Of a stretch of 64,000 nucleotides of DNA, positions 9,309-17,204 are shown in pieces. The stretch is from Oscillospiraceae bacterium (lineage in GTDB: Bacteria > Bacillota > Clostridia > Oscillospirales > Oscillospiraceae), in contig JAFUNI010000023.1 of assembly GCA_017482385.1 (NCBI GenBank), positions 124,001-188,000 of the forward strand, given 5' to 3'. The translations under genes were made by a program, and so were the position numbers. Every line of letters begins with the position of its first letter. Position 1 is the first letter of the stretch. The notes under the pieces are model-generated. The model made no database searches and was not told where the DNA came from. It saw only the letters and a program-made list of their open reading frames with translations.

Positions 9309-9337
9309 ATTATAACCTATTTTTCGTAGAGTTTCAA
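9309..9337 (-). promoter_or_regulatory. Promoter of the foldase gene
   Basis: On the minus strand: TTGAAA (9337-9332), a 17 bp spacer and TATAAT (9314-9309). The leader would be about 50 nt. Confidence 0.8.
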
Positions 9338-9399
9338 GAGGAAACTTTCAGTTTGTTATATTTGTGAAAAAAGTTTACAAATTTTTGGCAGATATGCCA

Positions 9400-9578
9400 A
9401 ATAAAAACAAGGGGAGCAAAGCTCCCCTTGCCATACCCGCTTTGGCCGTATGCGTCCGATTATGACCTGCACCAATCTGCAGGTGGGTCGCCGCTCCGTG
9501 TCTTCGCTGCTCCCAACGTCCGCCGTCTGTCAAAGCAGGGGCGGGAGGTCTGCAATACGACAAGGAAGTCAAGCATCC
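9400..9578 (-). ncRNA. Candidate structured small RNA (possibly 6S-like; family unproven)
   Basis: Between the foldase gene and the DUF1292 gene lie about 330 bp with no convincing reading frame but clear RNA-gene signs on the minus strand. There is a consensus -10 TATAAT (9587-9582) with a start expected near 9577, and a strong terminator (stem 9430-9408, then TTTTTATTT). Inside are pairing segments that would build a rod: CTCCC (9547-9543) with GGGAG (9514-9510), TTGTC (9563-9559 region) with GACA (9502-9499), and a side hairpin ACCTGCA/TGCAGGT (9484-9465, 7 bp). Length near 175 nt and the rod shape recall 6S RNA, but I recognise no diagnostic motif. The -35 region is poor, so the 5' end is uncertain and could lie upstream. 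It could also be a long 3' UTR of the DUF1292 transcript. Confidence 0.45.
9401..9430 (-). terminator. Intrinsic terminator, minus strand
   Basis: A 10 bp GC-rich stem CAAGGGGAGC / GCTCCCCTTG (9430-9408) with a 3 nt loop, followed on the minus strand by TTTTTAT. It ends the small-RNA candidate and/or the DUF1292 transcript before the foldase promoter. A second small hairpin (TTGGCA/TGCCAA, 9400-9385) follows. Confidence 0.9.
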
Positions 9579-9634
9579 CGTATTATAAAATGTGGGTCCA
9601 ACAGGACGTATTACGCACCAAGCAGGCAGTGCGA

Positions 9635-9913
9635 TTACTCTTCGTTATCTTCCTCGTAGAGCTGCTCCATAATCAAATTATAGACAGTTTCCAGTTCAGC
9701 TTCGTCCTCAATGGCGCAAAGAGTAGCTTCTCCATCGTCTTCTTCAACGGACTTGAGAATACTAACCTCCAACTCAGCATCTTCTTCGTCAGTAGCCAGG
9801 GTGACAGCTAAATAGGTTTCACCGTTATATTCAATGCTGGTGAGAACTTCCAACTCAAACTCAGTGCCGTCCTCGTCTACAATGGTGATAAAATCAGAAC
9901 CGTAATCATCCAT
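9635..9913 (-). CDS. DUF1292 family protein (YrzB-like)
   Basis: A very acidic 92 aa protein beginning MDDYGSDFITIVDEDGTEFELEVL, the typical DUF1292 opening. Family members are small, Asp/Glu-rich Firmicute proteins, often near yrrK or fur-type genes; their function is unknown. ATG 9913 is preceded by GGAGG with good spacing. A good promoter lies 33-61 bp upstream. In this genome it stands alone, followed downstream by the small-RNA candidate. Calling a biochemical role would be guesswork. Confidence 0.85.
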   Translation of the reverse strand: MDDYGSDFITIVDEDGTEFELEVLTSIEYNGETYLAVTLATDEEDAELEVSILKSVEEDDGEATLCAIEDEAELETVYNLIMEQLYEEDNEE

Positions 9914-9934
9914 TTGTGTATACCTCCAATTATT

Positions 9935-10072
9935 ACTGTAGGTATATTCTAACTGTAAATCCCGTGAAAATCAAGTAAAATCCTGCGGGTGATTACAGTA
10001 TATCCGCAGAAATGTTTTTTATGAAAATGTCCGCGAAGGAAATCGTTGTATTTGGGGCATACTGTAACTGTA
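9935..10072. repeat. Cluster of five ACTGTA boxes in the divergent intergenic region
   Basis: ACTGTA occurs at 9935-9940, 9952-9957, 10061-10066 and 10067-10072 on the plus strand, and at 9999-9994 on the minus strand. Two copies are 17 bp apart flanking the DUF1292 -10, and two are in tandem. TTACAGTAT near 9993 and ATACTGTAA near 10059 form a spaced inverted repeat. This is far more than expected for a hexamer in about 300 bp and may be regulator binding sites; no factor can be named. Apart from promoters, nothing else is seen in 9914-10211. Confidence 0.45.
9946..9974 (-). promoter_or_regulatory. Promoter of the DUF1292 gene
   Basis: On the minus strand: TTGATT (9974-9969), a 17 bp spacer and TAGAAT (9951-9946). 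An ACTGTA box (9952-9957) sits in the spacer, directly beside the -10, and could be an operator half-site. Confidence 0.65.
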
Positions 10073-10120
10073 TATTCATAGATAATTTATAAAATAGGGC
10101 TTTCGTTTTTGTAGCAGATG

Positions 10121-10129
10121 TGCTATAAT
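10121..10129 (+). promoter_or_regulatory. Extended -10 promoter of the penicillin-binding protein gene
   Basis: TGCTATAAT at 10121-10129 is an extended -10. A weak -35 (TTTCGT) can be placed 17 bp upstream. The leader is about 75 nt. Confidence 0.6.
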
Positions 10130-10211
10130 GTTATGCGTAGTGCTATAGCTATGTACATTTGAATGCTGTTTGTTCCGATAGGCCACTGGCCATATGGATG
10201 GAGGTTATATA

Positions 10212-12911
10212 ATGTTCGAAAAATTTTTGTATAAAGTTAGAGCTATAAAAGAAAAACAGAAACAAGTCCGACAAAATTGGAATCCCCATTGGAGTATGCG
10301 TACAGCCCACAGGGGGTGGATGATCACCTTTTCTGTTTTGAAGGTCTTTGCCGGCGCGGCGATCACGGTTTTGTTAGTTGGCATTGTTTGTGGCTTTGCC
10401 TTTATGGGTGTTATGGGTGATTACCTGCAAAATGACATCCTTCCTATGGCGGGCATGGCTATTGAAGATGTATCTATGGATCAGAGTTCCACTATGTACT
10501 ATGTGGATTCTGCCGGCGATATTCAGGTCTATCAGAATATTTTTGCAACAACAAGCAGTAAGTGGGCAGATTTGGAAGATATTCCCGAGGATCTGGTGCA
10601 CGCAGCTGTTGCCATTGAGGATCACCGCTTTTATACACACCAAGGTGTTGACTGGATAACGACTGTAAAGGCTTGCGCCCGTATGTTCTTCGGTGATGAC
10701 TCGGTTGGCGGCTCCAGTATCACCCAGCAGCTGATTAAAAACCTGCTTTTATTTGAAGATGAGAGCGCCGACGATGTTACTGTTCAACGAAAGGTACTGG
10801 AGATATTCCGGGCATTGCAGCTGGAGAAACGGTATCACAAGGATACCATTATGGAGATGTATTTAAACTGCATCTATTTGGGCCAGGGCTGCCGTGGTGT
10901 TCGCAGCGCGGCGGAGACTTATTTTGGTAAGGAATTGGAGTTACTGACCCCTGCGGAATGCGCCAGCTTGATCAGCATCACAAATTCTCCCACTTATTAT
11001 GACCCCTATCAGAACTTTGATAATAATAAAAAGCGAAAAGAAGATGTCCTTTGGGCTATGCGTGAATATGGATGGCTGACTGAGGCTGAGTATCAAGAAG
11101 CAATTGCCCAGAAACTTGTCTTAAAGGTTGGAGTAGACGAGGAGGACCGTCTTACCACTTGTGAGAATTGCGGTTATCGCGATGTAGCCAAAAACTACAA
11201 AGAATCTGACGGCAAGCGTTATTGTCCGCAATGCGACACGCAGGTATCCCTGCAGAAAGATAATTCTCAGGATATCTATTCTTGGTTTGGTGATACTGTG
11301 CTGGAGGACGTGGCCAAGGCATTTGCTGAGGAGGCCGGTTTCCAGTGGAATTCCAGCACAAGAGAACTGATGCTCCAACAGATCCAAAAAGGCGGCTACC
11401 ATATTTACACTACTTTTGATAAAGCGGCCCAGGATTGCGTAGATGCTGTCTATACCAACATAGATAAGATCCCCGATACCCGTGGTGGTCAGCAGCTTCG
11501 CTCCGCAATTGTAATCATCGATAACCGCTCCGGCGATATTGTTGCTATGGCCGGTGACGTTGGCAAGAAGACCGACCATGACGCCTGGAACAGAGCCACT
11601 GACGCCAAACGGCAATCCGGTTCTTGCATTAAGCCGGTTACGGTATATGCTCCGGCATTTGAGTCCGGCGCAATCACCCCAGCAACCGTGATTAAGGATT
11701 TGCCTCTTAGCTATAGTAACGGACCTTATCCGCTCAATGATACCCGGACCTATTCTTATGCCCGTACTGTTTTCCGCGGTGTTGTCCGTTCCGTAAATGC
11801 TGTGGCAGCCAATGTTGTTGACAAGGCCGGAGTGAATTATGCTTACCTGTTTGCGAAAGAGAAGTTTGGCATTTCTACTTTGGTTGAGTCTTATACCGAT
11901 CCTGATGGCCGCAACCACAGCGATATTGACATTGGTCCGCTGGCCTTGGGCGCGCAGACCTTTGGTGTCACTGTGCGTGATATGACAAGCGCGTTTGCTA
12001 CCTTTGCCAACAAGGGTAATTACCGTTACGGAAGAACATTCTCCAAGGTCTATGACTCCAAGGGTAATCTGGTGCTGGATAATACGCAGAAGACTGAACA
12101 GATTCTCAGCGAAAAATCCGTTGACTATATGAACTACTGTTTGACTGCCGCTACCAGAGAAGGTACCGGTACAGAGGCGGATTTGTTCTACTCCTATGGC
12201 GTTTCTACTGCTGGCAAGACCGGTACTTCTGGTGATAACTATGACCGTTGGTACTGCGGATTTACCGGTTACTATACAGCTGCTGTATGGTGTGGCTTTG
12301 AAAGTCCGGAGTCTATTCAGTGCTATAGTGTAAACAACCCTGCTGCATATTTGTTTAAGCAGGTTATGGGCCCCCTCCATCAGGGAAAGAGCGATATCTT
12401 ACTGTACAATCAGAGTAAGCTCCAAAGCGTAAATATGTGCCTTTCCTCCGGCAAGATCGCAACGTCTGCCTGTACCAACGATATCCGGCTGGATGCGCCT
12501 TTGAACCCCAGTGATTTTATTGCAACCAGTCAGGCTGTTGTGTATGCCGAGGATATGCCTACCCAGTATTGCGATAAGCATATAATGGTGGATTACTGCT
12601 CCGGTGGCGGTGTTGCAACCCAGTGGTGCAGGAAGTTTGCCGCTGTTGACAGCTCTGTGAAACTCCGCCAGGAAGGTCTTGTGAAAATGACAAAGAACGA
12701 GATCGACCAGATCCTACGGGCATCGTCTTATCGTTTGATCAGCGATTATCTGCGTAACGACTATGTATACTATATCAATGCTGACGGTACGGATGCGGTG
12801 TTTAAGGGGATGAAAGGTAATCTAACCAACGATGCCCCCTATGTGACCTGTAAGGTACACACCCAAAGCGCATGGGAACAGTATGCGGCGCAGCATCCCG
12901 GTGTGCAATGA
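10212..12911 (+). CDS. Class A penicillin-binding protein with inserted zinc ribbon
   Basis: Bifunctional peptidoglycan synthase of 899 aa. It has a short basic cytoplasmic tail, one membrane span at about 45-70, and a GT51 glycosyltransferase domain (EDHRFYTHQGVDW, GGSSITQQLIKNLLL, YLNCIYLGQG). The transpeptidase domain carries the catalytic S471-C-I-K474, the SVN motif and KTGT. Between the two domains sits CENC...CPQC (C317, C320, C338, C341), a CX2C-X17-CX2C zinc-ribbon pattern that is unusual outside the membrane. The C-terminus carries CLSSGKIATSAC and more cysteines (YCDKH, DYCSGG, QWCRK); a Cys-bearing tail of this kind is known in clostridial PBPs. ATG 10212 is set by GGAGG at 10200-10204. 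An in-frame ATG at 10194 overlaps the region before that site. Confidence 0.93.
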   Translation: MFEKFLYKVRAIKEKQKQVRQNWNPHWSMRTAHRGWMITFSVLKVFAGAAITVLLVGIVCGFAFMGVMGDYLQNDILPMAGMAIEDVSMDQSSTMYYVDSAGDIQVYQNIFATTSSKWADLEDIPEDLVHAAVAIEDHRFYTHQGVDWITTVKACARMFFGDDSVGGSSITQQLIKNLLLFEDESADDVTVQRKVLEIFRALQLEKRYHKDTIMEMYLNCIYLGQGCRGVRSAAETYFGKELELLTPAECASLISITNSPTYYDPYQNFDNNKKRKEDVLWAMREYGWLTEAEYQEAIAQKLVLKVGVDEEDRLTTCENCGYRDVAKNYKESDGKRYCPQCDTQVSLQKDNSQDIYSWFGDTVLEDVAKAFAEEAGFQWNSSTRELMLQQIQKGGYHIYTTFDKAAQDCVDAVYTNIDKIPDTRGGQQLRSAIVIIDNRSGDIVAMAGDVGKKTDHDAWNRATDAKRQSGSCIKPVTVYAPAFESGAITPATVIKDLPLSYSNGPYPLNDTRTYSYARTVFRGVVRSVNAVAANVVDKAGVNYAYLFAKEKFGISTLVESYTDPDGRNHSDIDIGPLALGAQTFGVTVRDMTSAFATFANKGNYRYGRTFSKVYDSKGNLVLDNTQKTEQILSEKSVDYMNYCLTAATREGTGTEADLFYSYGVSTAGKTGTSGDNYDRWYCGFTGYYTAAVWCGFESPESIQCYSVNNPAAYLFKQVMGPLHQGKSDILLYNQSKLQSVNMCLSSGKIATSACTNDIRLDAPLNPSDFIATSQAVVYAEDMPTQYCDKHIMVDYCSGGGVATQWCRKFAAVDSSVKLRQEGLVKMTKNEIDQILRASSYRLISDYLRNDYVYYINADGTDAVFKGMKGNLTNDAPYVTCKVHTQSAWEQYAAQHPGVQ

Positions 12912-12944
12912 GTAATGCGTGTATTGACGCAAAAGGAGAAAGAG

Positions 12945-13811
12945 ATGATTTGGATTTCCGATGAATGGAAGGAATATGAGGTTTTGGATACGGCGGGCGG
13001 TGAACGCCTGGAGAGGTGGGGGAAGTATACCCTGGTTCGCCCAGATCCACAGGTGATCTGGGATACACCCCACAGCCATCCTGCCTGGAAAAAATATGAT
13101 GCCCGGTATATTCGATCTTCCACAGGTGGTGGTCATTGGTCTGACCATCACCTGCCAGAGCGTTGGCAAATTCACTATAAGGACTATTTGACCTTTAATG
13201 TGAAGCCAATGAACTTTAAGCATACCGGTGTTTTCCCGGAGCAGGCGGCAAACTGGGATTTTATCCGGGATAAAATCGCATCTGCCGGTCGTCCTACCCG
13301 AGTGCTGAACTTGTTTGCCTACTCCGGTGGCGCTACGCTTGCTGCCGCAGCCGGTGGTGCAGAGGTATACCATGTGGATGCCTCTAAGGGTATGGTGGCT
13401 TGGGCAAAGGAAAATGCGGTTGCATCCGGCCTGGCAGACCGCCCCATACATTGGATCGTGGACGATTGCGGTAAATTCATTCAAAGAGAGATTCGCCGCG
13501 GCCGCCGTTATGACGGTATTATTATGGATCCGCCCAGCTACGGGCGGGGACCCAGCGGCGAGATTTGGAAGATGGAGACCAGCTTTTATCCCTTCCTGCA
13601 GGAGACTGTGAAGCTTTTGTCTGACAATCCGCTGTTTGTGATCATTAATTCTTATACCACCGGTCTTGCACCTTCCGCTGTTGGCTATGCATCAGATGTG
13701 GTGTTTGGCAATGTCTACGGCGGTAGTACCGCTGTGGGTGAACTGGGCCTTCCGGTGCAATCCACTGGATTGGTGCTGCCCTGCGGCGCAACCGGCCGTT
13801 GGACGCCTTGA
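12945..13811 (+). CDS. Class I SAM-dependent methyltransferase, RlmI/RlmK-like
   Basis: The 288 aa protein carries a Rossmann methyltransferase core with motif I NLFAYSGGATLAAAAGG, the acidic residue of motif II in VDASKGMVAWAKEN, and DPPSYGRGPSGEIWK as motif IV. This combination (FAYSGG... and DPPxF/Y) is typical of the Methyltrans_SAM family that includes 23S rRNA cytosine-5 methyltransferases RlmI and RlmK. The N-terminal PUA domain of RlmI is missing, so the target is uncertain. ATG 12945 follows AAAGGAG at 12932. It sits 33 bp after the PBP gene and 13 bp before ecfA1, so it is probably cotranscribed with both. Confidence 0.75.
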   Translation: MIWISDEWKEYEVLDTAGGERLERWGKYTLVRPDPQVIWDTPHSHPAWKKYDARYIRSSTGGGHWSDHHLPERWQIHYKDYLTFNVKPMNFKHTGVFPEQAANWDFIRDKIASAGRPTRVLNLFAYSGGATLAAAAGGAEVYHVDASKGMVAWAKENAVASGLADRPIHWIVDDCGKFIQREIRRGRRYDGIIMDPPSYGRGPSGEIWKMETSFYPFLQETVKLLSDNPLFVIINSYTTGLAPSAVGYASDVVFGNVYGGSTAVGELGLPVQSTGLVLPCGATGRWTP

Positions 13812-13824
13812 CAGGAGGCAGAAT

Positions 13825-14670
13825 ATGAGTGCAATTACTGCAGAAAAATTGGCATATACTTATCCGGGCGTGGATGATGCGCCCGGCGTTGCCGTGTTCG
13901 AGGAACTTGATCTGTCCGTCGAAGAAGGCAGTTTTGTCGCCGTTTTAGGTAGCAACGGATGCGGAAAATCCACCCTCGCTAAGCACTTTAACAGCATTCT
14001 TTTGCCCAGTGGAGGCAAGGTATATGTTTGGGGGCTTGACACTTCGGACGAAGAAAAACTGATACAGATCCGCAAAACAGTCGGTATGGTGTTCCAGAAT
14101 CCGGACAATCAGATCGTTGCCAATGTTGTGGAGGAAGATGTAGCCTTTGCGCCGGAGAATTTGGGAATTTCTTCGCCTGTGATTCGCCAGCGGGTGGATA
14201 CGGCTTTAAAACTGGTTGATATGTATAAATACTGTAACCATGCGCCCCACCTTCTGTCCGGCGGACAGAAGCAGAGGGTAGCCATTGCCGGTGTGATCGC
14301 GATGGAACCCAAGTGCATTGTGTTGGATGAGCCTACTGCAATGCTGGATCCTAAGGGCCGCGCTGAAGTGATGGAAACAGTTAAGCGACTCAACAGAGAA
14401 AAAGGAATTACTGTAATTTTAATAACCCACCATATGGATGAGGCTGCTCAGGCTCAGCGTGTGGTGGTACTGGATAAGGGAAAGGTGGCTTTGGACGGCA
14501 CACCCCGGGAAGTATTCTCTCAGATTGAGAAGCTTCACAGCATGGGATTGGCAGCTCCGGAGACAGTGGAACTGTGCAGCAAATTAAATGCTTGCGGCTT
14601 TGACCTTCCCTTGGATAGACTCAATGCAGAAGAATGTGCGCAGGTACTTTGTGAAACTTTGAAGGCCTGA
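13825..14670 (+). CDS. ecfA1: Energy-coupling factor transporter ATPase EcfA1
   Basis: ABC ATPase of the vitamin/metal ECF transporter module, 281 aa. Visible motifs are Walker A GSNGCGKST, the Q-loop FQNPDNQIV (typical of EcfA1), signature LSGGQKQRVAIAG, Walker B CIVLDEPTAMLD and the H-loop ITHHMDEA. ATG 13825 lies 7 nt after AGGAGG. The gene is followed by ecfA2 and ecfT, giving a complete A1-A2-T energising module without an adjacent substrate-binding S component. This implies a shared (group II) module that serves several S proteins encoded elsewhere. Confidence 0.95.
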   Translation: MSAITAEKLAYTYPGVDDAPGVAVFEELDLSVEEGSFVAVLGSNGCGKSTLAKHFNSILLPSGGKVYVWGLDTSDEEKLIQIRKTVGMVFQNPDNQIVANVVEEDVAFAPENLGISSPVIRQRVDTALKLVDMYKYCNHAPHLLSGGQKQRVAIAGVIAMEPKCIVLDEPTAMLDPKGRAEVMETVKRLNREKGITVILITHHMDEAAQAQRVVVLDKGKVALDGTPREVFSQIEKLHSMGLAAPETVELCSKLNACGFDLPLDRLNAEECAQVLCETLKA

Positions 14671-14689
14671 CCCACAGGAGGTTAGAAAA

Positions 14690-15553
14690 GTGGCGCCTAT
14701 TTTAGAGGTTAGAAACTTAAGTCATACTTATAGCATCGGTACGCCCTTTGCCCACAAGGCGTTGGATAATGTTTCTTTTGCCGTGGAGCGTGGTGAGTTT
14801 ATCGGTGTGATCGGACATACCGGATCGGGTAAGTCCACCTTGATGCAGCACCTAAATGGCTTGCTGAAACCGGAAATCGGTGAGATTTTATTGGACGGTG
14901 TGGATATTTGGTCTGATAAAAAAGTTACCCGGCTGAGCCGTTTCCGTGTGGGCTTGGTGTTCCAGTACCCGGAGTATCAGCTCTTCGAGGAAACGGTATA
15001 CAAGGATATTGCTTTTGGCCCAAAGAATATGGGTCTTAAGTCGGCAGAGATCGATCGACGTGTCAGGGAAGCGGCCAAATTGGTGGGGCTTACCGAGGCG
15101 CAGTTAGAGGTTTCTCCTTTTGATCTGTCCGGTGGACAGAAACGGCGTGTAGCCATTGCCGGTGTGATCGCAATGGAGCCGGAAGTTCTTGTTTTGGACG
15201 AACCCACCGCCGGACTGGACCCTGAGGGCAGGGAAGAGGTCCTATCCAATATTGAAGACTACCGCAGAAGCAAGAATGCAACCATTATGATGGTCAGCCA
15301 TTCTATGAACGATGTTGCCCGCCTTGCCGACCGCTTGCTTGTGATGAATGATGCCATGCTGGCTATGGACGGCACTCCCGAGCAGGTGTTTACCAGAGCG
15401 CAGGAGCTGGTGGATATGGGATTGGATATTCCCGAGATCACAAAGCTGTTTTTGCAGTTGCGGAAATTGGGTTTGCCTGTTGAGCCTGTATTCACCATGG
15501 AGCAGGCAATAAAAGTCCTGCGAGAGCTGAAGGAGGGAAATGCCAATGCTTAA
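14690..15553 (+). CDS. ecfA2: Energy-coupling factor transporter ATPase EcfA2
   Basis: Second ABC ATPase of the ECF module, 287 aa. It shows Walker A GHTGSGKST, the Q-loop FQYPEYQLFEETV (the EcfA2-type FQYPEYQLF), signature LSGGQKRRVAIAG, Walker B VLVLDEPTAGLDPEGR and H-loop VSHSMNDVA. The start is GTG 14690 after AGGAGG. The 3' end overlaps the ecfT start by a few bases, consistent with coupled synthesis of the heterodimer and its membrane partner. Confidence 0.95.
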   Translation: MAPILEVRNLSHTYSIGTPFAHKALDNVSFAVERGEFIGVIGHTGSGKSTLMQHLNGLLKPEIGEILLDGVDIWSDKKVTRLSRFRVGLVFQYPEYQLFEETVYKDIAFGPKNMGLKSAEIDRRVREAAKLVGLTEAQLEVSPFDLSGGQKRRVAIAGVIAMEPEVLVLDEPTAGLDPEGREEVLSNIEDYRRSKNATIMMVSHSMNDVARLADRLLVMNDAMLAMDGTPEQVFTRAQELVDMGLDIPEITKLFLQLRKLGLPVEPVFTMEQAIKVLRELKEGNANA

Positions 15554-16352
15554 AGACATTACCCTTGGTCAGTATTTCCCGGGAAATTCCGTGATTCACC
15601 GTATGGACCCCAGAACCAAGTTGGTTGGGCTTATCATATACATTGTGGCGCTGTTTACAGCGACCAGTTGGTTGTCCTATGGGATCATGCTGGCATTTCT
15701 GATCGTAATGGTAGCGCTGTCTAAGATTCCCGTAAAGGCCTTGTTTAAGGGCATGAAACCGCTGATCTTTATCCTGATATTTACCGGTCTTTTGAATCTG
15801 CTGTTTAACGGCGGTGAAACAGTTTTGGTTGCTTTTTGGAAGATCACCATTACATTAGAGGGCGTTATTCGGGCGTTTTTTATGGTTGCGCGGATTTTGA
15901 TGCTGATTTCCGCAACCTTCCTAATGACCTATACCACATCTCCCATTCAGTTGACTGATGGCCTGGAATCCCTGTTGTCACCGCTGAAGAAGATCCGTGT
16001 ACCGGTCCACGAGCTTGCAATGATGATGTGTATTGCCTTGCGGTTTATTCCTACGCTGATCGAGGAGACAGATAAAATCATTTCTGCCCAAAAGGCAAGA
16101 GGCGCCGATTTTGAAACAGGCAGCGTTTTGAAACGGGTGAAAGCGCTTGTGCCAATTTTAGTGCCGCTGTTTATCAGCGCCTTCCGCCGTGCTGACGAAT
16201 TGGCAACAGCTATGGAATGCCGTTGCTATCAAGGCGGTGAGGGCCGCACAAAAATGAAATTGTTGCGCTATCGCAGACGGGATTATTTTGCGTACTTGAT
16301 CCTGCTTATGCTTCTGTCCGGTGTGATTGTGGCAGCATCCTTTGGCTTGTGA
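15546..16352 (+). CDS. ecfT: Energy-coupling factor transporter transmembrane protein EcfT
   Basis: Integral membrane scaffold of the ECF transporter, 268 aa, with several hydrophobic segments (about 25-60, 65-85, 105-130 and the C-terminal end). It carries the cytoplasmic coupling region containing AQKARGADFETG and AMECRCYQGG, the family's two Ala-Arg-Gly-type motifs that contact the ATPases. ATG 15546 is chosen because AAGGAGG (to 15537) is 8 nt upstream; ATG 15540 would be too close. It overlaps the end of ecfA2. truA follows 7 nt after its stop. Confidence 0.93.
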   Translation: MLKDITLGQYFPGNSVIHRMDPRTKLVGLIIYIVALFTATSWLSYGIMLAFLIVMVALSKIPVKALFKGMKPLIFILIFTGLLNLLFNGGETVLVAFWKITITLEGVIRAFFMVARILMLISATFLMTYTTSPIQLTDGLESLLSPLKKIRVPVHELAMMMCIALRFIPTLIEETDKIISAQKARGADFETGSVLKRVKALVPILVPLFISAFRRADELATAMECRCYQGGEGRTKMKLLRYRRRDYFAYLILLMLLSGVIVAASFGL

Positions 16353-16359
16353 GGTAGTT

Positions 16360-17142
16360 ATGCGCAATATTGCATTGTTTTTGACTTATGAGGGAACTGC
16401 CTACCACGGCTGGCAGACACAAAAAAACCTGGCCACTGTCCAACAAACATTGGAAAAAGCCATCGAAATGGTGGTAAACCACCCGGTTCATGTAACCGGC
16501 TGCGGTCGGACGGATGCCGGTGTTCATGCCCGGTGCTATGTGGCAAATTTCCGAACGGAATCCACTATTCCGGTGGATCGATTACCCTATGCGTTAAATA
16601 CCCATTTGCCCATTGATATTGCTGTGACAAAGGCATTTGAGGTGAATGAAAACTTTAACGCAATTGGCTCTTGTGTCCGCAAGGAATATACCTACACCAT
16701 TTATAATTCCCGCCTGAGAGATCCTTTCTATGTAAACAGGGCTTGGTTTTATCCCAAGCATCTGGACGAAACTGTGATGCAGAGGGCGGCAGACCAGTTT
16801 GTTGGCACTCACGATTTTGCCGCTGTCCGCAGTGTTGGAACGGATGTAAAATCTACAGTCCGCACAGTGCATTACTGCAATGTGGAGCGCAAGAGTGATA
16901 TCATCGAAATACAAGTTTGCGCTAACGGTTTTTTGTATAATATGGCTCGTGCCATCGTTGGAACAGTGGTCTATGCCGCTGAGGGTAAATTCCCCCCGGA
17001 GCAGATCGCCAAAATCCTTTTAGAGGGTAATAGAACTGCAGCCGGTCCTACCGTTCCGGCAGGTGGCCTTTATATGACCCACCTGTGGTATGATGACGGA
17101 CTGGATAAATTTGAATGTACGCCATTACTTAAAAATTCATAA
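16360..17142 (+). CDS. truA: tRNA pseudouridine synthase A (positions 38-40)
   Basis: Converts uridine 38-40 in the anticodon arm to pseudouridine. The 260 aa protein has the catalytic aspartate in GCGRTDAGVHA, the substrate-loop YHGWQ near the N-terminus, RKEYTYTIYN and FLYNMARAIVGT. ATG 16360 follows GAGGT at the ecfT stop; an in-frame ATG 33 nt upstream lies inside ecfT. ecfA1-ecfA2-ecfT-truA is a conserved Firmicute order, normally behind the ribosomal-protein operon (rplQ); here it follows a PBP and a methyltransferase gene. Confidence 0.95.
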   Translation: MRNIALFLTYEGTAYHGWQTQKNLATVQQTLEKAIEMVVNHPVHVTGCGRTDAGVHARCYVANFRTESTIPVDRLPYALNTHLPIDIAVTKAFEVNENFNAIGSCVRKEYTYTIYNSRLRDPFYVNRAWFYPKHLDETVMQRAADQFVGTHDFAAVRSVGTDVKSTVRTVHYCNVERKSDIIEIQVCANGFLYNMARAIVGTVVYAAEGKFPPEQIAKILLEGNRTAAGPTVPAGGLYMTHLWYDDGLDKFECTPLLKNS

Positions 17143-17143
17143 A

Positions 17144-17173
17144 TTGTTTTTCCTTTTCCGGTGAAACTATGAT
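17144..17173 (+). promoter_or_regulatory. Promoter of the ClpE-type gene
   Basis: TTGTTT at 17144-17149, an 18 bp spacer and TATGAT at 17168-17173. The predicted start near 17180 argues for translation from ATG 17205 rather than 17169. I saw no CtsR-type operator (tandem GGTCAAA repeats) or CIRCE element. Confidence 0.55.
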
Positions 17174-17204
17174 ATTGTACCGGAAGAAAGGTTGTGAGAA
17201 TCGT

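Noticed and set aside
9400-9578. SRP RNA (4.5S/6S scRNA) as identity of the RNA candidate
   Set aside because: A GGGAGCAGCG-like piece resembles the SRP domain IV, but the GGAA tetraloop and matching 5' strand are missing.
9375-9860. Short open frames on both strands in the 9.4-9.65 kb gap
   Set aside because: They have no ribosome sites, no recognisable protein character and cross the terminator stem.
11121-12380. 419-codon open frame antisense to the penicillin-binding protein
   Set aside because: It lies wholly within conserved PBP coding sequence and has no start signals.
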